This document shows, one piece after another, positions 23,162 to 34,100 of a stretch of DNA of 55,398 bases. Made by a program: the position numbers and the translations under genes. The notes under the pieces are model-generated. The model ran no database searches and was not told the origin of the DNA. It saw only the letters and a program-made list of their open reading frames with translations. Location of the stretch: positions 1 to 55,398 of the forward strand of contig JAOXYB010019182.1 of assembly GCA_028565635.1 (NCBI GenBank), written 5' to 3'. Each line of letters starts with the position of its first letter. Within the stretch, counting starts at the first letter, position 1. The stretch is from Phoronis ovalis (taxonomy: Eukaryota > Phoronida > Phoronidae).

Positions 23162-26100
23162 ATGGATCTTGATTCATTAAGATATGGCGAATTGCAAAGA
23201 TTGGCTAAGGAAAATGGTATTAAGGCCAATATGAAAGTAAGTATGCAATATGTTTTTTATAGTTTAGATTTAATAAAAGTGTCGACAGTTGAACTTCAAC
23301 TAGTTCAAGTCTGTCAGACACTCTTTAATTTTAAACTCCGGTCTGGGTCTGTACGTATCTCCAATTCTCGTGCTCACAGTGTTCTGCTGTTGATTTTGTG
23401 TTTTATCTGTAAGAAGAGATACGAGTTGAAATCGAATGTTAGTGCCAATGAAATTAATGTATTAACTAGTATTATTTTATTTTAATATAACAGAAAATGT
23501 AATTTATTAATTATGATAGAAATGTTTATGAATGTCATTGAATGCATGTTATTCTGGTAATAAAAATATGTTGCAGGCTGCCAAACTGCTACAAGCTTTA
23601 AAAGACCATTTTGCTGCTGGAGAGAATAAAGAAAATACATCCACATCAGCAGATATAGTTAAAACGGATGCTTCAACTGAATCTGGCACATCAACTGTAT
23701 GCTCTTTTAGTAACCTTCTTCTGTAGTATATATTATCAATTTTGAGCATGTGAAAACAACAATATTAGTTACCAGTTTTTAATAGACTGCTATTAAGAAA
23801 GTCTGCTATTTGCAACTTGCATCGTATTGATAAATTAATTTAGCTACATATAGATATTCTGCTTTTATTAATCTAGATAAAAAACATCTCTATCATTATA
23901 GTCTATCTGACACAGTTAGAATGTATATATTAACTTGTAGGAGGATGTAACACCAACAAAACCCAAGAAAATAAGAAAGGCTAGAAGAACTAAAAAAAGT
24001 AAGAAAGTTGTTTCATCAAATATTGAGACAGAGCGAGCAATACCAAACGATGGTACTCCACAGCCTCCAATAATCACACCTATTGTACAGAAAACTCCTG
24101 TATCCATTGAAGGAAATAGACCTGAAACTCCAAATTTCATGGTAGAAGGGAAGAAAATGACACCAATCCCCTGTCTTATTGTAGAAGGTATAAAGATGAC
24201 TCCAATCCCTAGCGCAATGAAGTCTGGATGGAAGCGTAAGAGGACTCAAACTCCTGAGGCAAAGGTGAACACCACATTTGAGATTGAGGTAATAAAACGT
24301 TGATTATTAACATGTGATTGTGCATCTTATTTGTATATTATGTTTAATACAAGTTACTTAGTATGTATAAAATAACTTCTCTTTCAGTTGTAATTGTCTA
24401 GAATTTTGCTGTACATGTGTAAACTTTACCATGGAACACAATGGATACTCTTTGGAAAATGATTTTTGAATCCTGTGAATCCCCAACAACAGTTTTTGCT
24501 CATTTGCTAAGTGGTGAAATTAGTAATGTAGTAATATTATTTATTTATTTACTTTTTTAGAATGCTACTCCTGTTGATAAGCAATCCAAAGATGAATCGA
24601 CCAAATCTTCTGAAAGGCAAGTCAAGCGCAGACGAAGAACATTTGAAATTGAAAGCGCAGGGACTCCAGAATCAGGAGTAACAGATATGGTAGCATGCAT
24701 GAAGCCAGAGATGAGTTCAGACCAGAGAAAAACTTCTTTGATGCAAGCCATTGAGAAAAAAGTTCAGGACCAAAGTGAGTATTGGAAAAATAACAAAAGC
24801 CGACTGAAACAGTATAAAATTTTTAATAAGATTTTTTTATTTGCTAACATCACAATTAACAATATTATGTACATTTCACAATATTTTACACAATAAAAAA
24901 ACAGTTTCTGATACCACTGGTGTATTAGTCTTTAAAACTACATTTTTTTCCNNNNNNNNNNNNNNNNNNNNNNNNNNNNNNNNNNNNNNNNNNNNNNNNN
25001 NNNNNNNNNNNNNNNNNNNNNNNNNNNNNNNNNNNNNNNNNNNNNNNNNNNTTCACAATATTTTACACAATAAAAAAACAGTTTCTGATACCACTGGTGT
25101 ATTAGTCTTTAAAACTACATTTTTTTCCTATTTTAAAATTTTTATTTTACTACAAATTTACTGTTAAAAAGATTGGTTTTCTTTTATTAGTAATCTGTTT
25201 GTTTTGGAGTTCTTGGTTAATTTTATAATATATACCTAAGTCGAAACAATATGATTTTCACTTGCAAAACATTAAACAGGGCATTTTTATTTTAGAATAA
25301 ACCAAAAACATAGATTCCTACACCTTTTTTTAGCCTTTATATCTTGAATAAAATAATTACAAAATTCATTTCAAGAATGCTAGCTAAATTGTATATATGG
25401 TAGCCATAATTGTTTTGTAAATCTTAAAAAAGACTCATACCGTTAAGGAGTTACAAACTGTGTACAGAATTTAATTTGTGTTTTATATATTTAGAACTCC
25501 AAGTTCCAACACCAAATACATCTGGATCCCAGATACCAAGATTTGCTGTGTTTCTTGCTAAAAAGAAGCAAGAAGGCTCTCTCTCGGAAAAGAAAACCCC
25601 AGGTAATTAAATTAAAATCCTTACTGTTATACTGACCACTTGCCTATCTTTTACCTAATAAAAAATATTGTTCACCTATGACACTGCATTTTTGAAATAA
25701 CTTTACAATTCCATCATTTCAAAATTTACGTTTTTGTGGAGCAGTCCTGTTAAAAAAAATTGTATTACAAAGTAATGTGACCCTGAATTTTACATGAAAC
25801 GTGTTTATTCTGGCAGGAAATAAGAATTGGGCTAAAATTCATCAGCGGAACTTTGAAAAGATGGATTCTATTGATGTGTACCTTGCTAAGAAACACAAAA
25901 GAGCAATGAGCCAGGTCACTGCTTCAGTGAAGAAGGCACAGAAACTGGTTGAACAAACAAAGAATGCAGTGGAATCCCTTAAGAATCAAAAGACCCCAAC
26001 TCATAAGGTAGCGTAATGTTCAAACCAAAATACCTTCATTTCGCATGAGCCAAGGCTTATTTGACCAGGAACAAGCAAAGTAACTATCAATGTGCAAGTG

Positions 26101-27811
26101 TAATCACATTTTGTGAGAGATATCTCTGTGTTTTCTCAAAAATTTTTTATTGTTAAATAAATGTTATCAGTCAACAGAGCCATTCTTTCTTTCTAAATCT
26201 GAATTCTAAATCTGATTCAAATATTTTGGACTTATATTAGTGTTTTTGATTCAGGGCTGTTCCAGTAAAAAAAGTGGGGGAGGGGGGGAAGGCAGTTGAA
26301 ATAAAAATTGTGGGTGGTTGTGTTCAGAATTATGGGTGGTTGCATTACAAGCTAATTAAAAATTATGGGTGGTGGGTATAAAATGAAAGTGCCTTTCCCC
26401 CCCCTCCCCCACTTTTTTTACTGGAACAGACCTCAGTTAATTTTTGTTCTTGTAAACATGGGATTGGCATTCTATTCCAGGGAGCTAAAATTGCCAAGCC
26501 TGTAAAATCTTGTACTTCATTGGCATTCAAATCTCCTGCACACAAAGAAGTGCCATTTGTACCAACAGTTAAATCTGCTAGCAATATGAATCTCAACTTT
26601 TCAAACTTGATGTCACCAGCTGTTTTTGGGAAACCAAACATGACGGAGCTGTCATCATCAGGTACACTGTCACAGTCATTGTAGTACATTTTTTTATTTT
26701 TATGAGATTACATCACACTGCATTTTTAAGTTTAACCTGTTTGCATCAGATCAATACAACAGTCAGTTCCAACACGTATTCAGTATATACCTGAACTTTA
26801 ATATGCTGTTCAGCACTTCTATAGAGCATTCAGTTACCATGGACACTTTTTAAATATTACAATACATTGAGTTATGGTTTTTGTTTGTAGTTAAACATAC
26901 CATGGAAAGAAAATCACCAAGGCTGAATAGTGAAACTAAAGAAAATGCAGCAAGGAAGTCTGTTGACAATTCTCTTATTAAATCACATGGTAATTAAGAT
27001 TTATACAAGAGTCATATATTAATAAGATCGCAAATATATTGTCATGAGATTAAAAATGCTATGTGTTAAAAATTACTGGTAGCGGACGCATTTATGCAGA
27101 TATTTGCTATGCTCGGACTTGGCAGCAAGTATTGCCTATATCCACTGTTATAACAAAATGTAAGTAACCAATTATTGGACATATGAAATTTGATTGTTTA
27201 TTCTATGGTAACAGTAAGCAATAGAACTGATAGATGGCACTGTTTAGCAGAAAATTGTTATTCCGACGTTTAATGTTGTAAACCCCCGTTTCAGTTACAC
27301 CTTTCAAGCCAAACACAACCCAGCAGCCTTCAGCCACAAAGAAAGCATTTGACTTGAAAGCAAGTTTAGCCAAGCCAGTTACATGGAAGGTACACACAGG
27401 CAAAATTAAACCATGGACAGAATTGAAGAATGTTGATGTTAAAGCCAGGAAGCCACAGACAAAGTAAGTTCTTATGTGTACCTCATATGATTATCTGTAG
27501 ACCAGCATTTTTTATCCCCATATGCAATCTGAAGATAGTGAGACATGTATTACAGTGTTAGTAAAAGCAAGTTTGCTTAGTCAAACATAGACATTATTTC
27601 ATTTGAAACTATGTACAATTGATTGCCCTGATATTTTATAATTTCTTGTCAGACTTCTTGGCAATTCATATATTTGTCCCCAAAGCAACTTTATTGTCAA
27701 GATTTTATGTTATATTCTTTTTCTAGGGAGGATCTTCACAAAGCAGTCCTGACAAACAGAGCTGAAAAGAAAAGCCAATCAGCTATGCAAAGAAGGGGAT
27801 TGGTTGCTTGA
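23162..27811 (+). CDS. NUSAP1: Nucleolar and spindle-associated protein 1
   Basis: Ten coding exons: 23162-23236, 23577-23696, 23941-24288, 24561-24774, 25495-25602, 25817-26007, 26481-26661, 26891-26989, 27295-27463, 27727-27811 (529 residues; the human protein is about 440). Residues 1-40 form the SAP-like DNA-binding start (LDSLRYGELQRLAKENGIKA). A KEN box follows at 43-45 and a second KEN lies at 429-431, matching the family's destruction by APC/C at mitotic exit. Exon 3 is rich in Lys/Arg and Thr-Pro sites and repeats an EGxKMTPIP unit twice. Exon 6 has the family block NFEKMDSIDVYLAKK. Exons 9-10 give the microtubule-binding C-terminus: TPFKP, FDLKASLAKP, HTGKIKPW and the final RRGL. 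The protein is basic and bundles spindle microtubules near chromatin. Intron 4 contains an assembly gap, but the exons on both sides join in frame. Confidence 0.93.
24952..25051. other. 100-N assembly gap inside NUSAP1 intron 4
   Basis: Exactly 100 undetermined bases, the usual placeholder for a gap of unknown size. The 77 bases before it (24875-24951) are identical to the 77 after it (25052-25128), so the two contig ends probably overlap and the intron is artificially lengthened. Coding exons are not affected. Confidence 0.97.
26253..26433. mobile_element. Short TIR element in NUSAP1 intron 6
   Basis: The left end AGGGCTGTTCCAGTAAAAAA and the right end TTTTTTTACTGGAACAGACCT are complementary apart from one mismatch. 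The match continues through AAGTGGGGGAGGGGGGG against CCCCCCTCCCCCACTT, giving inverted repeats of about 40 bp. The interior repeats a TGGGTGGTTG-like word. No open frame and no clear target duplication. Confidence 0.8.
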
Positions 27812-28898
27812 ACTCCTATAATGAAAGTAAAATACGACAGTTTAAGTATGTAATTCTTTGTGTATTATTGCCTTGTAAATGGTCATGTTTAACCTTTCTT
27901 CCTCTCATACTGTTGGAATTTTAACTGCTTTTTTACCATCTTTTTATATTTATGGTGGAACTTCTCTACGTTTTATGTTGAAGAAATCCAGTTTATGTAT
28001 GCAGCATATTATAATACATTGAGAATGCATGTGAACACTTGTAAATATTGTATTAATAAGTAATAGCAACTTGTTGCTCTCTGCCCATTCATTGTGACTC
28101 CCAATGAATTTGAAAATTATGGAATATTTGTCATTGTTTGCAGTGGTAACGCAGGTAGCCAAGTATGTATGGTTTATTCTGGGTTACATGTAAATATTAT
28201 GCAGGTCATGCATATTACACTTTATTTTCCTATTATAGTACTAGTAGTTTGATAGTTTTAAATTTTGATTCATGTGTCAAACAAAAAGTATAGGTCATAC
28301 CATACAGTGAGTTATAATAATTGTGAAATTTGAATTAGAATATTTTATACTTTATGTAAAATATAGAATAGAAATGCATACTTTTTAACAATTAGTTGTT
28401 TTACTTTACTCATTTTGCCAAATATAACACTTAAATATGTCTCCATTATCATGAAAAATATGTTAATTATGCAGCTTGATTTACTGCTGTTTAGACAGTA
28501 AAAAAACAAAGTTCAGTTAGGAATCCTACTAAAACTTGAGGAAAATGTATTGCACAAAATATTCATAAGATATTGTCACAGCACAATTGTTAGCATTTCT
28601 TGGAGTACAAATAGCAGAAAAGTATTTGGATTCTTTTCCAAGTTTACAATATTGACAAATATGCTTTTTAATATCTATTAGCTGATGTTTCTTAGATAGA
28701 ATCTTGACGAGTATTTCAATGACGTATTTCTTCATAAGATGTATCCTTCTTCACTGCGCTATGTCTATTTGATGTAATATCATTTGGCTGATTATTGCTA
28801 TATGAAATATCAGTAAAAACCTAAATTTTCATGGCACAGATATATTTATACCTGGCTTTAGGCTTATTGTTCTTAATCTTATCTTCTATCAACTGTAT
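27812..28898. other. 3' flank of NUSAP1, no gene seen
   Basis: AT-rich DNA holding the NUSAP1 3' untranslated region and, on the other strand, the 3' end of the small membrane-protein transcript. A minus-strand AATAAA (TTTATT at about 28222) is a possible poly(A) signal for the latter, so the two convergent transcripts may overlap. No coding signal. Confidence 0.45.
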
Positions 28899-29117
28899 CT
28901 AACACAGTGACTTTTGGGACACCATGTTCTGAGCACATGTTAAAGGTAGTTTAAAGCCCTTTTCGAGTATGTCGATTAATCCATTCAATGCACTACAACA
29001 AGCCGAAAATGGACTGAGAAACAGATACCATATGGCACAGAAGCCTCCAATAGGCCAGCCAATAATGATGAGGATAAAAATCCATAATATACTCCATAGC
29101 CAGTTACAATTTGCCAT
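28899..29117 (-). CDS. Probable 72-residue single-pass membrane protein, function unknown
   Basis: The frame runs from the ATG at 29115-29117 (MANCNWLW) to TAG. Twenty bases upstream on this strand is a strong acceptor, TTTATTTTTTCAG, with the exon starting at 29137. A matching donor CAG|GTATGT lies at 29462, so an untranslated first exon is likely. The protein has a Trp-rich N-terminus, a hydrophobic helix (about residues 7-34, LWSILWIFILIIIGWP then a GGFCAIWY segment), two adjacent cysteines at 40-41 just past the membrane, an amphipathic segment (GLIDILEKGFKLPL, 46-59) and a Cys-terminated tail (CAQNMVSQKSLC). The Pro in the membrane helix and the juxtamembrane cysteines suggest a kinked or hairpin membrane anchor that might be palmitoylated. 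I cannot name a family. The strength of the acceptor and the non-random composition are the reasons for calling it. Confidence 0.55.
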   Translation of the reverse strand: MANCNWLWSILWIFILIIIGWPIGGFCAIWYLFLSPFSACCSALNGLIDILEKGFKLPLTCAQNMVSQKSLC

Positions 29118-29137
29118 CCTCAATGGTTATGCAAGAG

Positions 29138-31134
29138 CTGAAAAAATAAAATGCATATAAAATGAAGAATATTTTTAAAATGAGGTCATTCATTAATTTA
29201 CATGTGACAATTCCTAGTGGCATTATGTGGAGAAAGAGTTTAAAGGGCATTGCATAAAATTTTAAATATGAGTTACTATCTTTGGGATAAGATAATCATA
29301 AATCCTATTGTTTCGTAGCATATCTCTCAACTATCACTAGTCATTACACTAGTATTTACTATATAGCAGACTGACTGGTCAATATCTTGAATGTTTTGTA
29401 GTGTACTTTTCTGTTAATCTTTTTATTACAGTTTGTTGTTACTATTTTAAACTAAACATACCTGTCTGCAAGTAGCTTATTTTTGTTGTTTGCTTCAATA
29501 ACACTGTTGGCAGATCTGAAAAGAAACACAATTGCCTATAACTAGTTCAGTTCTTGGTCTACTAAAATATTCTCTATAAAGTATAAACAAAATACTATAG
29601 TCATAGGAAATAAAAAGCATACTGCATGGATCCAGACAGTAAATTATTGATAAACATACCAAATAATTTAAAATCTGCCATGTAACCCCTATACAAAACA
29701 ACTTTCTGATTTCCCTACCTTTATCAAACCGAGCATAGGTACCGGCTACTCACACCAGATTACTGCACATAGTAGAATATGAAATCTGTCCAGTATCCCT
29801 TATAATCTAGTTTATCAAGGATTTGTCATCAATCACATGAAAAACTGACTCATTTAATAACTAAACAAATAGTTGTTTATTAAGTCTAGGTCATCTTCTC
29901 TGTCACTGACCTAATTTATATCTGGCCATCGAATTGCTTCTTGTCTGCAATATCAGCAACAATTCAGAAATACAGTGTAACACCAGCCAGTGACAAGAAG
30001 GGTTATGCCAAATGCCAAGAGTGGCCATCCGTTCTGCTGCTGTTGATCTTATCTATCTCAATTTGTGAAACAGTAGTAGAACAAGTTGGGATATTACGCA
30101 CTGATATTACGATATATAAGTGCAATGTACGACTTCGGGGAAAAATAAGGGTAATTGTAGTAAAAGTACACAAAGTAAGAACCGGGAGTAAAAAGATAAG
30201 AAATGAAATCAAATGCAGATTATAAATAAAAATTGATCCACAACCTTACTAGCTCAGCGTCCTTCAATAGTACCGATCACGAGAAACTGGAGGATACCAC
30301 CCACGTTTGACCCCTGCTTGACACATTTGCCATGTATCGTCTGCCAAAAACATTGTTAACCACTTCCTAGATTTAGTTCTTTAGCTCACCAGTAGGATGC
30401 TTGCTATTGCATTATGGGAAAGTTGTCAAGAAAGAATCCAAGATGGAGGACATCAACAAAATCACAAATCTTCATGGCAGCATTCGAATATCTTCAGATT
30501 TCTTCCTACCTACTTAACCAAGTTTTCTTTAATTTTGCAAGTAAGTTGCCCAACGTTTGATGCATGGAAATAGGTGCTGTATAACCTCACTATTTGTCTT
30601 GTTTAAAGATTGATTGAAAGTTTCTAAAACTAGTTTCAGAATGACAGGTGCGTCTGACAGCGCGCACTTTGAACATTGATTTTTGGATTATCTAAATAAT
30701 GTAGCAATTGTGCTATTGCGTATATTTTTTACCTCTCTTTTTGATTTTATACATTATTTTATGGTTTTTCATTTCATGAAATGATGCATTCATTATGTTT
30801 GTATTATAATTAGTGAGCGAGTGATGGAAAGTAGACAATGACAAAATGTTTACAAGGAGACAGTTGTATGAACACCCATACCTGCTTAATTGAAAAGTTA
30901 ATTTGCTGGTAAAAATATGTGTTTTTCTCCGTAATGGTACAAATGGTACAAAAATGAAATGGCTACATGCTTTTTCAATGTTATAATAAATGCTTAATTT
31001 TCAATTTCATGTAGACCTATTATTAAGGTAACTATTTGATAAAAAAAACAAACATGAGGACAATTTTATTTTTTCTCTCGCTATTTTAATACAGAATTCA
31101 TGTTAAATGCATGCCATATACTGTTCTTTTGTAG
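29138..31134. other. Divergent interval between the small membrane-protein gene and the dynein gene
   Basis: Holds the probable first exon of the minus-strand small gene (donor boundary at 29462, upstream end unknown) and the probable first untranslated exon of the dynein gene (donor at 30541, see separate entry). Other open frames here lack motifs. I see no other gene. Confidence 0.45.
30380..30540 (+). other. Candidate dynein 5' untranslated exon with a short upstream ORF
   Basis: A donor TTTTGCAA|GTAAGT at 30541 precedes the acceptor TTCTTTTGTAG at 31124-31134 that leads into the dynein start exon. The interval holds a 24-codon upstream ORF from 30443 (MEDINKITNLHG to a TAA at 30515-30517). 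The 5' boundary given is arbitrary, because no TATA box or initiator is certain. This rests on splice-site match only. Confidence 0.35.
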
Positions 31135-31138
31135 GAAC

Positions 31139-34100
31139 ATGGATCATTCAAGAGGGAGCTCAGCTAAGAGTTATAGCACAGAGTCTGGTTCAGGTGTCTT
31201 TCCGCCTGAAAATATTGGCACCACATCAAACTCAAAACCCAAGAATGGTGCCGTAACTGCTAGCCTTGCTGGAGATCTTGACAACCCACAAAGACTGGGC
31301 AATTTCAACTCTCATATGTTGGCATTATACAAATCCCAACACAATGTTCATAAAACGAAAGGCATGGAACTCAAGAGCAGGCTGTATGACAAGCCTGAGA
31401 CATCACAAGTGTTACAAATTGCGAAACCATCATCTACAAAATTGGCTAACTTACAGGATGATGCACAGGCATGTATATTAAAATCATGTACTTGCTACAT
31501 TACAGTAGCACATTTAACTGGAGAATTATTTTTTTAAATGCCTTGCTTATATACATATCTACCATATTTATAATAACCATTTATATAATTGTCTCATGCA
31601 AATTAAGGGGATTTCATGCTTAAATGTTTAATTTCTACTGACACACATACTAACCTGAAGGAAAGCTTTGGCTATTGAATGTTCATAATTTTTTATCTGC
31701 TCGTTATACATATTCTACTAAATGAAAGATATAATACTTTGAAACTCAAATCAGGATACGTGATTTCCTGCAGTGGTTTATGGCCACAACATAACAATAA
31801 TTATTGTGTTTAGGTATGGGATTAACTATGAGCCATAAATAAATTGTCATAATGTAACAGATTAGTCTCCTGTTTTATAGTAGTAATAAAATGTCTTTAT
31901 TATCTGTTATGTTTGGAAGCATTAGTGTAGCTAGCTGGGGCGGAGACATTTGGCTGGCTAGAATGATTTGTTAGACAGATAGTTTGCCACGTTTGTGTTA
32001 GAAAATTAATTTTCCCCTTTAATTTTTGTAGCTTGCACCACGACCACCTCCTCGGCCAGACCAAGGTCCTGGTACAACACTTAGAACTACTATGTTTAAG
32101 AGAGACTACAAAAGAAGACGAGAACAAGTCAAAGCTAGGTTACAGCGAGCTGACAGTAACGAACAGCTGAAGCTAACTGTAAAGAAGTAAGTACTTGCAG
32201 CATCATAAATAGTACATTATTATTGCCATAGGACTAGTAGCTATTTTTATTCTGTTTACTGAAAATGTATTTAAATTAACTCAGAAATATAGACAAAACA
32301 ATTCTGATGAAATTATTTTTGTGTTATAAATACTGTTTTCCAAATTGCTCAAACTTTATTTTTGGAGAAAAAAAACAGACTGAATCATTTGTTGTCATCC
32401 CTTTTTGATATTATGTTATTTTAAAACATTTATACTCCTATCATGCTTACCCAATTATCTGTGCAGATCTACTATTATTTCTTGTATTTGTTACATAATT
32501 ATTTTGTTTTAAGCCTTCACAGGAAATATAGTGCTGAAAATATTGAACCCATCACAGTGGAAAAGAGGGCAGCCTCTGAGTCAGATATATCCTCACAAAT
32601 AAGTGATGACATAACAACAGGTATTAATGGTGTTACACTTACATTCTTATTACTCACAACCACACTAGACATTTTAATGAATTTTCAACAGTTGCAGTTC
32701 TTTAATTAATCTATCTGATCTAATTATAACGGAACACTTTACCATAACTTGTAGCATAGTTTGAGCAGGAAACATCACTTTATTTTATTATATAATGTAG
32801 CGAAATAACTTTGTGTTACACAATCTATAGCATCAATCACATAATACGTAGTCATAATACTCATAACTTACTTTTTTTATCTTTTAAAAAGTGAATGATG
32901 TTCACAAATCAACACTAAAGGATCCTGGTAATAATGATTGTGTTGTATTCTGTTTGTATGCTTACATTGCAGGCCTTTCTTTATATTAATAATGTGCAAA
33001 AAAGAAATCCACTAGGTGTCACCCAATTTCAATATTTCAGATACTCTCTGTAATTTGCATGCACATAGCTTGAACTTGGCAGACATTTCAAATGTCTTAA
33101 ACAGTGAAGCAGTATAATTATTTGAAGAAGCGAAGCATAATTTTCAATTAATACAACTGCTTTTGTTAAATGCTTGTGCAAAATATTGGAAATGTTTTCT
33201 TAAAAGCACCTGTTCTATGTTGTGTTATTTATAAAGTTGAACCGAATTTTATCTGCTAAGAGGTGCTAGATTTCAGGGGATATTTCCTGAGCTAGCTAAT
33301 CAGGTTGTATGAAATTAATTTAACTGTGCCAGTTTTCGACCAAAAATAGGTTATAACACTAGCAACTTTTCCAACAAATTCAGCTTTGTTGTAACGATTT
33401 GAACACGGGTAAATCAATTTATATTAAAAATTAATTCTTGCAATAAATAAAAAAAGTGTATTTATTTTTGTATAGACATATATAGACATGTTCAAAGCAG
33501 AATAAGAGCCTTTAAGGTTATTAACTTTTGAATATTTCGAAATGACATTAAGAAAACATTTTCAAACTATTGGAATTACATGTGAGCTTTCATGGTGTGT
33601 TTTGGTTGTGGTGTACAGAAAAGATTTGCCATACAAGTACCTAAATTTTGGGACACGAGAATAAAATATATTTATTTCTCATTGTAACAGTATTCTTCAT
33701 TTTGTACAAAGAAAATGTACAAAATATAAAACTGAGTGTCCTGAATTTTAGAATGTGTCACAGACATTTTTTCTACTTTTAATTTGAATTTTTTTTTACT
33801 AATTTTTGGAAGAGAGATGAATTTGAAAATCTGCTTTGCTACAGTCACAAGTACAGTTTAATTTTATGCTTTCCTACAGTCACAAATGCAGTTTAATTTT
33901 ATGCATGTGAAAAAGACATTTTACTATCTTGAATGACGAGAAGACATAAAATGAAGGTTTTTGGAGGCCAATAACAATTTTTGAAGAATTAAGTATGCTT
34001 CACACAGTACAGTAGAGATGTACTTGTTGCAATTTTCGATATTTAAGAAATCAGTCTTTGGCCTAAAGTAGAGGTTCTTGTATTTGATATGCATCTGATA

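Noticed and set aside
26363-26689. Minus-strand frame of 108 codons across a NUSAP1 exon
   Set aside because: It overlaps a TIR element and a confirmed sense exon with conserved frame and splice sites, and has no motif of its own.
28969-29160. Plus-strand open frame of 63 codons opposite the small membrane-protein frame
   Set aside because: It is the antisense shadow of the minus-strand frame, which has the better splice context and a clear membrane segment.
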